This document shows positions 1 through 13,118 of a DNA stretch of 64,000 bases, piece by piece. The notes below the pieces were generated by a model. That model searched no databases. It was not told the DNA's origin and was given only the letters and a program-made list of their open reading frames with translations. The DNA lies in the NCBI GenBank assembly GCA_013399895.1, contig VXBA01000405.1, forward strand, positions 679,291-743,290. Direction: 5' to 3'. This stretch comes from Serilophus lunatus. Its lineage: Eukaryota > Chordata > Aves > Passeriformes > Eurylaimidae. Within the stretch, counting starts at the first letter, position 1. Every line of letters begins with the position of its first letter. A program made the translations under genes and the position numbers.

Positions 1-715
1 GTAGGATTGTTGACCAAAATGGCAGCATTCTACCTCTAAAAGTCACTGGGTTAATTATGAACAACTGGTAGGTAAAAGAGGGTAAAAAAATGGTCATTTC
101 TTTACAGTCTTTTGCACTGTATAAGAGGGAGGAATTCAGTCCTTTTCTGTCTTAAACTTCAGAAAAAATTATTATATTTCCCCTTAGCTAACTCAGATCC
201 TCCTATGGTTACAAAAGAATCTTTAACAGGATCCACATCAGAATGGAAGTGAAACTAGCTTGTGCCTAAGTGTACTCCTGAGTTGTCAAAATTGCTGCTC
301 AGGCTCTGTAGTCTAGGGCTACCTAAACATACCCAGTTTGTGAAGCATCACACAGATGTTGATGTTGCCTGTACAGGCAGCAGTGACAGTAGTTTCTGGC
401 TTCATTTGTGCACAGCAGGAGGAATTTCCAGTTTGCCAATTTTTTTGTTACAGCATAAGGCACTACAGGTGACAGGCATGCCGAGCTGGGAACTCTCAGT
501 TACAAACATTCATTTCCCATTCGTTTCCATTTTTATTATATGATATCTTTCATAAAGGCCAAATGTTTTAAATTTTTTCATATTTCTATAGACTGTGCTC
601 AAATTCATTGTCTTCTATGATTTTTAATGACCTGGACTTAATTTACAAAAGGCAAACTCTATTGAAGGATATGGATAGAAAAAGCCCATGGGGTAAAATA
701 ATAATCTGGCTACTA
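1..715. other. AT-rich unique DNA, no feature recognised
   Basis: This stretch is non-repetitive AT-rich sequence running up to the first CR1 copy. Short open frames occur on both strands but are within chance length, and none has a recognisable domain or a convincing pair of splice sites. Confidence 0.6.
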
Positions 716-1320
716 GCCTTCAGGTGGCCAAGAAGGTCAATGGCATCCTGGCCTGTATTAGGAATAGCGTGGCCAGCAGGACTAGGGAAGTTATTCTTCC
801 CCTGTTCTTGGCACTGCTTAGGCCGCACCTTGAGTACTGTGTCCAGTTCTGATCCCCTCAATTTAGGAAAGATGTTGAGCTGCTTGAACGCATCCAGAGA
901 AGGGCAACAAGGTTGGTGAGGGGTTTGGAACATGGTCTATGAGGAGCCACTGAGGGAGCTCTTAGTCTGGAGAAAGGGAGGCTTGGAGGAGACCTTATCA
1001 CTCTCTACAGCTCCCTGAAAGGAGGTTGTAGTCGGGTGGCAGTCAGTCTCTTCTCCCAAGCAACCAGTGACAGAACAAGAGGATACAGTCTTAAGCTGCA
1101 CCAAGGGAAGTTTAGGCTGGAAGTTAGGAAAGAATTCTTCACGGAAAAAGTGATTTGCTATTGGAATGGGCTGCCCATGGAGGTCCCTGGAAGTGTTTAA
1201 AAAAAGACTGGATGTGGCACTTAGTGCCAAGGTTTAGTTGATGAGATGGTCTTAGGTCATAGAGTGGACTTGATGATCTCAGAGGTCTTTTGCAACCTAG
1301 TAAATTCTGTGATTCTGTGG
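716..1320 (+). mobile_element. CR1 LINE retrotransposon, 5'-truncated 3' end
   Basis: About 600 bp matches the end of a CR1 non-LTR retrotransposon, the main LINE of birds. Recognisable blocks appear in consensus order: TGGCCAAGAAGG followed by CAATGGCATCCTGGCCTGTA near 724, a GTACTGTGTCCAGTTCTG block near 835, the CTGAAAGGAGGTTGTAG block near 1014, TGGGCTGCCCATGGAGG near 1168, and a terminal pair of ATTCTGTG units at 1305-1320. CR1 copies end in a short microsatellite of this type rather than a poly-A tail. The copy contains only the end of the reverse-transcriptase frame and the 3' UTR. Many substitutions and a broken frame show that it is an old, inactive fossil. Open frames within it are remnants or chance. 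The 5' truncation point is approximate. Confidence 0.93.
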
Positions 1321-4300
1321 GTTTGATTCTTCCTGCCACCTTGAGTTCATTAATAGCAAGTGTGTCCTGTTAATAGCTGCAAAAGTTGCTGGCTTAGCTT
1401 TGACATCTGCTGATGTCAGATTTTAAAACAGATGTAACAGAAGCAGCGGTGCTTCATTCTTCACATTTATTGTCATCATATCCATCTCCAACCTGGAGGG
1501 CTAGTGGGGCTGCTTAGCTGCTGGTCTCATTATAGCTGGCATGCAGCTGGCAGAGGAATGGAAAAAAACTGACTTTCTGGTTTGCTTGCTTTGTATCCCC
1601 CCTCCCCCTGCAGTGTTTTCCCCTAATTGCTGCCAGAGAAACTGACATTTTCTTGCTGTTTGTAATCTTCACTGAGTTCTTCTATCATTCTCGAGATTAT
1701 CAAATGGTTGATTACTTTCCGTCTTTATTATGCAAATATAGGATTGCATGGAAACAGAATATGACTACTTGGCGCTTGTAGGGCTTTCTTGTAGAAGGGT
1801 GCTTGCAAGTCTTGGACTGTTAGTTGACACTGCATAGTGAAATACATGACATCCCATTAGTAATTAATTGAATTTACAAAAAATATTTTCTAAGTATTAA
1901 TTTTTTTAATTTAAAATTATATTTGCAAAATTAAAATAACTTGTAAGAAAATTTAAGAACAAAATCTCTGTTCAGTCTAGACTTTACCCCTGTACATATA
2001 TGAGATGTTTGAATTATTAATCACTTGTTTTTTTCCCCTCTGTTTTCTGCCTCAGTGCATGAGATGGTGAGGAAATGGCCATATTTTTTCTTCTTTATCA
2101 CTAGCCTTCAGTGTTCAATGCCCTTTGTTTGCTGTACATTCAGTGCCAAGCCTGTCCTGAGTAAATAATTATTAATTTCTGTGTAGGCTCTTCTGCTGAT
2201 AAAAACGGTTCTGTGTACTTCACAAATATTATGTAAGTTACTCTCCCACAACCTTTGGAAGATTGAGATGTATGACTGACACGTTATAGGCAGAGTATTA
2301 CACTACAGATTACTTAATATTATATGTGTGTGCATGTGTTTACATATATCCAGGCAATCTTTGTGGCTGCTCTGAATGCAGATAGACTTCATCAGAAAGC
2401 ATCATGCAGGTCGTGGAGGCAGCTCACTGCAGGTCAGCGGGAGCTGCCAGACCTTGCTCAACAATCTGCAGTCTGGGCTTTTTTTGACTTTTCCCATGAA
2501 AGGTCTGTGTAAGTGATTGCTAAATGCCCTATACATCGCCACTCCCATCAGCACCAAGGCTTAGGCAGGCTGAAGTTAGTACCATGAGTGCAAAAAATGA
2601 AATTGCTTTGATGGCATGGCACTCGTCTCTAAACTAAAGATACCTGCAGCACCCTTCAGGAGTTTGCATAGTGTGGACTCAGGTACAGGGCAATTTGAGT
2701 AGTGGAATATGGAATCAGAGAGAGAAAACAACAACAACGAATTCCACAAGGAAAAACACAAAGCAAAAAAAATGGAATGCACAGATGGCCAGTAGCAGCC
2801 AGACCCTTGGAGCAGTCCTCTGAGAGAGGTCCTCTCTGTGGAGAGCTTGTTGACTGGAAGGATTGGAGCTGTGAGCTGGGAGACAATCTCTAGCTCTTTG
2901 ATTTTTCTGTTGTTGAAGGAAACAGGATATTGCACATTCCTGTGCTGTATCTGGCCTGCATCAAAGACACCTGACCCCCACTCACACATCTTCCTTTTGA
3001 AGGGGCAGTTTTCAGACTCTCAGTATTGTTCTTCTGATTTGACAGAGATGTTTAGGTTTGGAAGTTTAACATGTTTAGTCGTGCTTGCACCAACCTCAGA
3101 TACATAGAGGGAATATTCAGCGCTCCAAGTTGGATTTTTATGGACTCAATTGGCATCCAAGATTTCTAGATTTATTTTTTTTCCCCTAAAATTCACTCAC
3201 TGAGAAACATGCTTACCGGGCAAAGCCAGATCGTTTAGAGAGACAGCATAGAACTTATTCCACTCATCATAATGGAAAAAGACCATTTCCTTCTGGTGTG
3301 AACAGTTACCAGAGGTGGGAAATCTGCAGTTAGTGAATTGCTGCACTAGTCACTCAGGTCCATCCATAATGCTTTAGCTTGACTCAGAAATTTACAAGTC
3401 ACTCTCCTATGCATTTCCTGTCACCATGGTTTCTTTTCATTACAGGTATGTTTGGAGTATACAAACTAGTTTCCTTCTGAAGGATGATAAAGTGACACAT
3501 ATGCTCCAAGTGCCTACTGTACTAGCGTGTGTTCAGCCAACAGGATTAGGCTAGACATAATCCAAAGAATTTTCTCCTTCCTGTCCAGAAGACCTTCCTT
3601 CTTTTTATGGCACACTATAGCCTGTTCTCCTTATTACAGAATATATTAGCAGTATAGAAGTTCCTGTCTTCTGGCATTATTATCTTCATGCCTTCCCTCC
3701 AACTAAGAACTTTCACCATTATGCTCATGTTGATTAGAAAGAACAAACTGTTGATTCAATATCAATATATATGGAGTTTGCCTCTTGTGAAGCTAGTTCA
3801 GAGAAGGACTAGGTTTTGGACTGCTGTTAATTGCATATCCAAGCTGAGTGAACAAAATAAGAACTCAATAAAATGACAATTTTTGGCAATGTAAATATGG
3901 AAATCTGATTATAAATATATATAGTTCTGATTTTGATAAGTAGTATCTGCAAATTAAGAGGCAAGAATTTTCTAAATTGTGAAGGAAGCCTTCAGAAGGA
4001 CAGCTGATTGGTTCATATGGGTCTGGAGGTGTACAGAATTTTTGCTTATCCAATTAATTTAAAAAACCTCACTCTTCTTTACCTTGTCCAAATACACGTG
4101 CATGCCTTAGTTTTCACTTCCTTTCTCAGTTTGCATTCTTTTACCCATGAGGGTTGACTATATTATTTCCCATTCCTTTCTTTCTCTCTGTCCCTGCAAA
4201 ATAGCCTTTTGTTGTGCTGTCCTTGGATACCTTGTATGTTCAGTTTTATATGTTTGATTATGGTATTCTTTTGAAGTTTAATTTGGAACAAAGCAGGAAA

Positions 4301-6289
4301 ATTGCCCTTGAAGATGTATCAAGCAGGTAATCTGGTTTCTCATTGCCTGATGGTAAGTCAGTTTTACCTTTTGAAACCATGCCAGCTCTGTCAGCCTTAG
4401 AAATCCTTTGTATAGCACTCAAATATGAGTTCTGAAAGACACACTGAGGCACATTTGCTCTAATGTGTACTGTATATAAGGTATGTGCACCCTATATATT
4501 GTAGCTTTTAGTGAGGGTTATTTTTTAGCATAAAGCAAACTGAAGTTTATTTACTGATGAGGTTTGAAAATAATGTTGTTACACTGCAGAAAATATCAGC
4601 ATAGTTGCATATGATTGAGAAATTAAGCCTCTTTCTCTGAAAAACTATTTCCCCATGTTTATTTCTAGAGAGGAACTACTGTTTTAAAAGGAAAAATACA
4701 CTTTCAAGCTTTAAAAGGCTCAAAAAGAGAAAGTGAGACTAATAGAATCTTATTTTTGGCTCTTGGGTTATTGGGACTTTAGGGTTTGATCGATCTGTAA
4801 AATAAGTCTGAATGGTTTTTTAGTCTCAGGTGAGCATATGGAAGCTTGCATTTCTGTTGTTAAAGGGCAAGATTTCTTATTCTGATTTATACTATCAATG
4901 AAAATGAAAAAGATGTAGAGATTATTTTTTCTACCACTATTTTATTGAGTAAAAAAAGGTGTTAAATTTGTTTAATAAAACAAATTATGTCATAAGCAAT
5001 AAATGAAGAAAATATTTTAAAAAGCTTTTCCTCTTGGTGTCCTCAGCCTTGAGACTCTGTAACTTTGATTATATGATGTCTTTCTGCACTACAGCATCAT
5101 CTTCATTAAAATTTTAAGCTTTAGCAGTGCAAAGTATTGATTTTTTTCTTGTGGGCAGAATTCTTCATTTCAATGCAGCTTTAGGGAATTAAATATGGAT
5201 TTGAAAGAGATGTCCAGCTGCTCATACCATTTGGCAGAGGCTGTCTGAACTGTGAAAGTGAGGGATAAATGCAGACATCTTGAGCTGTTCTAACCTCTTC
5301 TTGACTAGACAACTCCATCCATTATGAATCCCTTGAGCCAGATCCTCACCGAGGTAAATTGGCACTGTTTCCTTATGCTTATTGCTTCTGTGCTGACTTA
5401 CACCAGCTGGGCCTTAGATTATATTCTCATTAAGTGGGCGAAAGTAACCAAAGCATGTCTGCAGACTCAGAATTGAAATACATTTCTGTAAGTAGTCATG
5501 CTTTAGTAGCAGCACTAATGTAATGGAGGCCCTCAATACCCTCTGTAGACACATTCTCAGGGGAGAGAGTGAATTAGGGTCATACATTAACAGCTGTGAA
5601 CTGTTGCCCATTTGAACGAGAGGGAACTAGCTGTGTCAAATGAAGCAGAGGAACTATGAGGCATACTGGCTGATCCTGGACCTGCTGTACAGCAGCCCCA
5701 ATGCCCATACTGTTCTGCTACACATTCTTTCCTGATAATACCCCGGCTCCCTCACAAGTGGATCAAAATCTTTCACAGCCAGTTCCTCTTTTACCACACA
5801 TCCACTGCAGAAGCTGTGGAAAGGTTTCTGCAAGAAAGAACGGTGCTTTCTGAGGTGTTAGACTGCATGTAAAATTTTGGTGTATGTCTTCCTTATTTTC
5901 TCCAAAACCAGCAGAATCCAGAATCACTGAACAGAGGCAGTACTACAGATATAGTATAAGGAGTTCAGCATGTATGACTTGGATAACATTCCCTCTGAAA
6001 AGGAGAAAGAGATATTTTTAGTACCTGTGACAAGCATAAAACAGGGCTTTTTCATACAGGATCTCAAATTTAGTGCTCTTTTAATAGAATATGAAATAAT
6101 TATGTTGACACATAATTCGTATTAAAAACTAGTAAGTTTCTAGACACAGTTCTAATACCACCAAGGTAGATTGTCAACTGGATGCAAACTATCTGGAAGA
6201 ATTAGAAAGGTGGATGCTTATGTAACATTTAAAACAAACTTATTGTCTTCACAAGCCTTGCTCTTTCTGTATCCTGAACATGGTGCATG
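1321..6289. other. AT-rich unique DNA, no gene recognised
   Basis: About 5 kb of non-repetitive sequence. It has moderate-length chance frames (for example 2576-2989 on the minus strand) with no recognisable domain. A stretch near 2354-2508 has an AG before it and a GTAAGTG after it, but it is too short and featureless to call an exon. No tRNA, snRNA or CRISPR-like structure was seen. Confidence 0.55.
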
Positions 6290-6356
6290 TGAGGAGGAAT
6301 GTGCATTCTTGACTAGGTCAGAGACCTGATATCCCCTTCAACTAGAAAATTTTGCT
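6290..6356 (+). mobile_element. Possible CR1 3'-end relic
   Basis: The run TTGACTAGGTCAGAGACCTG followed by ATCCCCTTCAAC resembles the decayed end of avian CR1 elements, whose usual form is roughly GTTGGACTAGATGACCTC followed by TCCCTTCCAACC. The match is short and diverged, with no terminal octamer repeat. It could be coincidence. Confidence 0.3.
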
Positions 6357-7643
6357 GTTTCGGAGCATGAAAATTTGGCAAAAAAGTGGAATCAAATGTT
6401 TTTTGTTGCTAACATATGTTACATTTAGCTTGAGTAATAGAAGTGTACTTGATGTACATATATATGAGATCCTATTTAACAATAACCTAAAATGAATGCT
6501 TTCTTAAGAAAATGAAATGTTTTACAAGTGGCACAAAAGCCTATTAACTAGGAGTTTTTTTGGGAAAAAAAATGCACAGCGTTTAAAATATGCTGTCTGA
6601 TTTTATTGGCTGATTGCTCAAAACACTACCAGCATGATATGCTTTTTATTTGCTGAGTGGCCATTTTGAACTTTGTTTGCTGACGGTATTTGGCTTGGTT
6701 TCAAATCTCTTTTAATCCTGCAATGAACCTTTAATAAAGCTGGATTGACTTTAAATCAGTACTTTGAAACATTAATTAAAATAAAACAGGAGGAACCAAA
6801 AGATCAAATGATCCATTGTGGTAGCAGTGGTTTTAAAATCAAAGCTCTCTCCTCCACCCCTCTCCAGAAAAAAGCAAGCCTTTGAAGGCTGCAGCTGTAT
6901 GACTTCCAACATGGTTTTTAAGCTCGCCTTAGGTTTTAATTACTTTTGCTCTTTTGGGTTGACATTTTCTATATTTTTGAAGAGCTGTTTGGGACATTTT
7001 TTTTTACCCTTTCCTTCAGAAAAGTGCAGGATAAAACAGGCAAAATTGCTATGAATAGTGTGTCAGGGCATGGCAAGCCCACTCAGCTCGATCTGTTCTC
7101 TCTTCCAGAGAGCTGTCTCCTGCAAAGGCTGGAAATGGTCCTGGAAAGTTCTCTGTTTTCTGAGCCAAGTTGTAATAGCACATGTATCCAATGCTGCAGC
7201 TCTGGCATTTCTATTTATTCTCTTTTTTATTTCCAATTCACCCTCCAACAGTCTTTTTGTTTCCTTTTCTACTACTAGCTAGCAGTGTGTTCTGCAGACA
7301 ATGCAGACTGTATAGTACTGTGTAGTAGCTGCGTACTGCATTCCCTGTTGTTCTGCTTCACTGTGCCTTGAGACTGCAGAAGAACTCAATGATAGAAGAA
7401 AGAAATGTGACTTGAACAGAAATGTTAGCCTCTCTGAGGGCTGCTATTAATTACCTGGTATGGTTATACTTCAGGAACTAGTTCAGGGACACCTGATCCT
7501 TGCTGCCAAGGCTGCTATTGCAAAAGTGAATGATCTCATCAGTTGTTCTCAAAGCAATTGATCTTTAGTCTTCGTATTGTTTATCAATTCCTGTATTCCC
7601 TTAATATGTGTCAAGTTACTGCAGGAGTTTTCCTGCACTACTT

Positions 7644-7660
7644 AAAAAAAAAAAAAAAAA
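7644..7660. repeat. Poly-A tract (A17)
   Basis: An uninterrupted run of 17 A. No LINE-like sequence or target-site duplication was seen beside it, so it is called a simple homopolymer rather than the tail of a retrocopy. Confidence 0.9.
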
Positions 7661-8646
7661 GGCAATTAAGTGTGTGAAAAACCTATCAGCTGTGTTAGAG
7701 GGAAACCTAATAATCAGTAGCTTAAGCCTTGACTCAAGTGTCTTTGATCTGCTTGAACTTCCATATATATATGATAGTATTACTGAAAGGGAAGCAGAGG
7801 GATTATGTAATGTCTTCCAGCCTCAGTCAGGTTGGAAGTCACAGATCTGTGTTCTAAGGCTGTCACCAGAAAGATAATGTCAAACTGATATAAAATGTGT
7901 GACTTCAGACATAGGTAAAGGAGTCTTCTGTGGAGGAATGTAAGAGATGTTAAATTTACAGCTGTTGTATTTGTGTTGCTGAGCTGTGTAACCTGAAACC
8001 CTGAAGGAGTTTGCTCACCCTTCATCTCTCTCCTCCCGAGGACCAGAGACCCCGCCCTCATGAAACCTACAAGGACAAACTCTCAAGACTTCTAGTGATT
8101 TCTCAGTGTTACCACAATATCAGATACTACTGAAGCTAGAAGTAATCGTATGCAAACAACTACCATTGTAAACTAGGCATGGATGTAGCGTGTTGGAACA
8201 CACGAAAAATAATACTGCTTTATGTCAATCTTACACTCTGAAACAATGACTAAGGAGGAACTGTCAAATGCATCCATCTGGGAGGGCCATTTTACACCAT
8301 TATACCTCAGATCTGGGGCTTCCTGACGAGAAGGAAGAGGGGAAGGGTTAGGCAGACAAAAAAATATATGGCTATTCATTTTCTTGGTCTAAGTACAATG
8401 CCTTTTGCACTGCCTTACTTTGCACTGGGTTGAGTAGGAGGACGGAGGTGTTAAAAATTATTGCGGAAAAGAGGAAGCAGAAAACTAGAAAAACCCTAAA
8501 TCTTGAGAACAGCTGCAAGATTAAAAATGTGAGTTCAAAGTGAATTACATCTTATATAGCAATGTGTTAGCTTCTCTATTGGGCAAACTGCTTTTCTTGA
8601 TACAGTCACACAGCATTAGTCATATATGCTCTTGCCAGGCACCAAT

Positions 8647-8675
8647 CTGTTACAACAGCTCCTGTTACAACAGCT
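8647..8675. repeat. Small tandem duplication (period 15)
   Basis: The 14-mer CTGTTACAACAGCT occurs twice without mismatch, at 8647-8660 and 8662-8675, separated by one base. It looks like replication slippage; no function is indicated. Confidence 0.85.
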
Positions 8676-11600
8676 AATTGCTTTTGAGCTAATGCATACA
8701 AATATAGTTACTTAGTTAATCTCTCCCTCTTTGCTCCCTCTAACATGTTTGAAGTGTCATGAGCGTTATGAAAACTTCCTGAAAATATTTCTGACTTAAT
8801 TCTTACAAGTCAAAAAAGGATGATAAGAGGATAGGAGTGTAGCAGGAGAGGAGAAGTATGATGCAAAAGGGGATTAAACCCTCTCCACCACCAATTTTTC
8901 AGCAGATCAGTATAAAACAACTGACCTGAAAGGAATTTTGCAGATTTATACCCATGGGAGATGTGATTCATTGCCTCATTTCAGTTTGCTGTATGGCATG
9001 ATTTTAACTTATTTAGAAGATGCTTTTTAAAAACGCTGTCACAATCCCAGAGCCTATGACAAAAAAAAGTTAAATGTGACCTCAGGAAGAAAAAAAGGAA
9101 ACAACAGCCAAAGAAACTCAGATTTTTTTTTAATTAAAAAAACCAGCAAAAATCACATTTTATTGTTTTTATTTTTGATACTCTGCATTAGAAAAAATGA
9201 ATACAGTAATTTCAGCAAATTAGACATAAAGCTCCTCTTAATTATTATTATAGGAGGGTAGGTGGTGAATGATGGCCAGAGAATGTGTGGGAATGAAAAG
9301 TTACTTCAAGAACAAAAGTTAGAAAAAAATTCAAGGGAAGAAGCAATAAGAACAAAAATGGCAACTAAGTACAGCATATCTGGAGATTTCTGTGAGAACT
9401 TGCAATTTTAGTTTGAGAAGTGTTTGAAATCTATGCTTTTACACTTCTTGAGAATCGCTTGCTTTAATGATGAAATGACGGAAAGTAACACTTTGTCAAA
9501 ACCAACTAATTGTTTTTTAGTGGGTGTACTCAAAAAATCATCTTTTTCATACAGTATTCATAATACTTACTTCCAACTTCATATTTGTGACTGAAATCCC
9601 AGCTGGATGTTGAAGTACTATTGCCCTTGCCAGCACAGATACTTTGAGTTAGTCAAATAGGTATTTCCTGAAAAATCAACGTAAGGATGTGCCAATATTG
9701 TAGTCCTTGTGCATAACAAAGACTTTTCCAAAATAACCTTTTCCAAAATAAGAGTTAATTAACTCCTGTATTGCTTTGAATATGCTCATGAAGTTCAACA
9801 CAGCTCATGATTCCCACCTGAGAATCTTATTAAACATTTGAGCTATTCAGTACTGTTTGACATTTATAGTGTAGCTACTTCTCTGCTTGCAGCCTCTGGT
9901 CTAAGTACCTTGAAGCTGTGTCTGAAATGTTTTTCTGGACAGCAGGAACTGGGATGTAAGCGTTTTCTGGATAAGAACCCAGTTGCTCAAAATTGCCTCT
10001 AGGCTCAACAGCAGATGGATCAGCTACCTATGCTGGTTTATTCCCAGGTTTCTTTAAAATGTGGGCAAGTTACAAGGACTCAATTAAGTGGCTGAATCTT
10101 GAGGAGAAACTTATTCTTTCTGGCTTTGCCTGTTCTTAGCAGATCTAGAAAGAATACAAGGAGATTAAAGCTGGCCTGATTATCAGTTGCTCAAATGGAT
10201 GCATCTTTTGGATTAGTCCCATGGTGCAAATAGTCAAATATATCACAGCATTTTTCTCCTATGTGAAAACCTCTGTGACCCAAATACTTACAGCTGATCA
10301 GCTCTGTAAGAGCCAGACGTGCTTCATGGAGAGCTGTGAAAGCAGAGTCACTGGGGTGCAATAGGCAGGAGGGAGTGCAGAACTGTGCTCAGAGAGGTGA
10401 GCACAAATATCCTGATTTTACATCAAGAGCCTTCTCTTTAAAATTCTTAAGTCAGTCTGATCTGTGCATCATACAAAGCTAGTAGAGTAGGCTTGAAAGA
10501 ATTAAAAAGAAGTAAAAGCAAAGAATTTTTTATTTTCTTTGATTTGGTACATGTGAAGTTGCACTGTTTTACCCCAATTCTTCACTCTCTGAGCACAGCC
10601 TAAGTATTAAGCTCTTGATCTCAGAATGTCACTATACTTGCCTCTAAATTTGACTACAAGCTATCTTAAAGTGAAATTGGCAAATGTTGTGGGGCCACGT
10701 GTGGGTGAAACCCAAGAAATAGGTGATCTTTGGCAGCTGCATTGAAACCAAAGGGTAAAGCTTAATACTGCTCTTAATTTTCCCTTGAGATCTCGGAGAA
10801 AGCCTAACCTGTTTTCTGCATTTCTGCCTTTGTCTGCTTTATGCCTGGCCTTGTAGATGTTTCTACTGTCTCCAGCTCTCATAACTTTCAAAAATTAGGT
10901 CTATGTTTATCTCCTCTGGAAGATGCTCCTGCCATCTTTTTCTGTAATATTCAAGAATCCTTGCAATATTCAGTAAAATGAAAGGCAGGAAATGAAAATA
11001 GCGTGTTTTTCGGGTTGGTTGGTTTGTTTGTTTTACCAAACATTTTTCAAATACATTGCACCAAGTTAGCATAGTAACTTTAAAACTGTAAAAATGCAGC
11101 CTCAGAAACACTTGATGGCAAAGAGAACCAGCTGTCTTAAACAATGTAGATTTTTGTACATCTTGAAGCATTTAATGCAAGTGAACGAGCTGTCAGAAAT
11201 ATGCTTCCGAAATATCTAGGTTCAGTTAAAATCCTTGTCTTCCAATTCTGGTCCTATTTATTTAGCAAGAATCTTTTTCTTTCTAGCTGCTGTTACTTAC
11301 CAGGCCATGATGCTTCCAGAGTGTGAATATGCATGATTTATGCAGCATTAGTCAGGCCTTGAGTGAGTATAGTGCAGATGATGAAAGCAAACAGGGAAGA
11401 ATTTGAGACAGGGTATCTCCACTCATAGGCATTACTCCTTCCATGAAGCAGGTGGGACAGGACTGTAAGTATGTAATGGGTTAGTGTCCACAGAAGAAGA
11501 ATGTCAGGCCTTCTCCTGTACCTTTTTTTTCTCATTTCATGTGCTAAATCAAGAGCTCCTTCCCGTTGTCTGCATTTATTTACTAACCACTGATTTTTCG

Positions 11601-12976
11601 AGATCTTTTCAGAATCTGGAATTCTCTCTCTACTGTAATCCACAGTTGATCATATTAACAAGTAAGTATGAAGAAACCAGGGTTTTGATTACCCATGAAA
11701 TCCATGTTTTTCACTCTCCCTCCATCAAATCCTTAAACCTGTGGCTTTTGCTTTCTGTAATTTTTTTGCTGCCTCCCCTACGAAAATGGATGTCTGAATG
11801 AACGGTCTCATGAGATCTTATGTAGGCAAAGGACATGTGAAACAGTCAACCCAAGGCAAATAGAGCTGTCCTGATTTTTAACAAGCAGCAAAGCCATCAT
11901 GTGACTTGAGTACAGCTTGGGGCTGTCCCAAAGCACCCTTGAATGAGTCAGGGCTATGTTTCTTACCTGATCAAATGTTTTTCTTTCAGTGTGGAGTGTG
12001 CTTCTTTCACAGGCTTTCAAATGCATGGTTTGTTGCTTTCTCAGAAGCTTCCATGGTAAATTTTTTTTCTGCTCCAAGTCAATACCTGCAGCATTATTCT
12101 TTGATCATACAGCCATAGCCTCAGCTAAGAATCCCCACAACTGTTAAAACAGAACTTCTGCAGCTTTCAAGCAAAACAATTGAATGCAGTAGAGCAGCAT
12201 CCAGAAAAAGCACAACTGCTGTATTTAAAGGTTTTTTGGTACCAGTCTCTCAATCAAAATTGTTTTGTTTTTTCTTGAAAGTGCTTGAAAGAGCAGGGAT
12301 TTGACTCTCCCTATTCATGCAGTGAGCTGCAAGATCCATCACAGCAGGCTGGTAAGAGGAAGAGGACTATTCCCTTTCACCAGAGAGAAAAAAAGCAGCA
12401 AAGAAAATAAAAATATTTGCCCAAAGTCACACAGGAGAGAACCTGAGCATTAATCATAAGATTGTTCTTTCTCTTGGTATATTTTCTTGGAATCATTGCA
12501 GGTAACCTAGGGAATTCTCCAGGCTATTGCAGGTAGGTGCTTGGAGAAGTTCTGAAAGTGGTAGCAGATCATATCAGGCACCATTTTTCATCAATTGCTT
12601 GGTCCTCTGAATTTTTAAAAATAGTGATGTTCTGCTTGCAAAAAAACTCTGAATTGCTGGGGACAGAGCAAAGAGCTTGCAGCAGTAGTTCTGAGAGGTC
12701 CAAATGGTCTATTCATTTCAGCAAGATAACTCAGCTAGCTAGTAATACTAATTTAAATGTCAGACTTGTTAGCAGTTTCATTCCTAATGAAAGGCCTGGC
12801 TTTACAGATAGCTTTACTGGATAACTTTCCCAATAAAACCCTACTAATGGAATCACAGTTATACTAGCAAAAAAGTGCTAAGGCTAGCACAGTTTACAGT
12901 GGTTCAATGTGTGAAATGAGCTATACTGACAAAAGCACTTTTGGACAATATAATTGCTTTCATGGTATCCAGCAGA

Positions 12977-13118
12977 TTTGTGGCAATGGATTAAAACTAG
13001 ACAGCTGAAGAGGTTATTGCCCACAACTTGATTTAGCTCTATTTCACTGTGTAGCAGCTTCTGTTAGGAAGGTGCAGAAGGACACCTTGATCATCTAGTT
13101 TTAATCTGTTGTCACAAA
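12977..13118. repeat. Inverted repeat, probably two CR1 tails facing each other
   Basis: The 25-base arms at 12977-13001 and 13094-13118 are reverse complements except for three positions. They share the core GATTAAAACTAGA and are separated by a 92-bp loop. The left arm and following bases resemble the forward CR1 3' end (GGATTAAAACTAGA, then GAAGAGGTTATTGCC). The right arm with preceding GAAGGACACCTTGATCATCT resembles the same end reversed. The arrangement is therefore best read as two decayed CR1 3' ends, tail to tail. A non-autonomous hairpin element is an alternative, but no target duplication was found. Confidence 0.55.

Larger units (their letters stand above)
6361..12976. other. AT-rich unique DNA with minor simple repeats
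   Basis: About 6.6 kb without a recognisable gene. It holds an A17 tract at 7644-7660 and a small duplication at 8647-8675. The open frames here, up to about 110 codons, are within chance expectation for this composition and carry no domain I recognise. Confidence 0.55.

Noticed and set aside
643..1339. Short frames at 0.6-1.3 kb as genes
   Set aside because: They coincide with a decayed CR1 3' end.
2354..2508. Possible 155-bp exon with AG before it and GTAAGTG after it
   Set aside because: Too short, with no recognisable protein similarity. Such signal pairs are frequent by chance.
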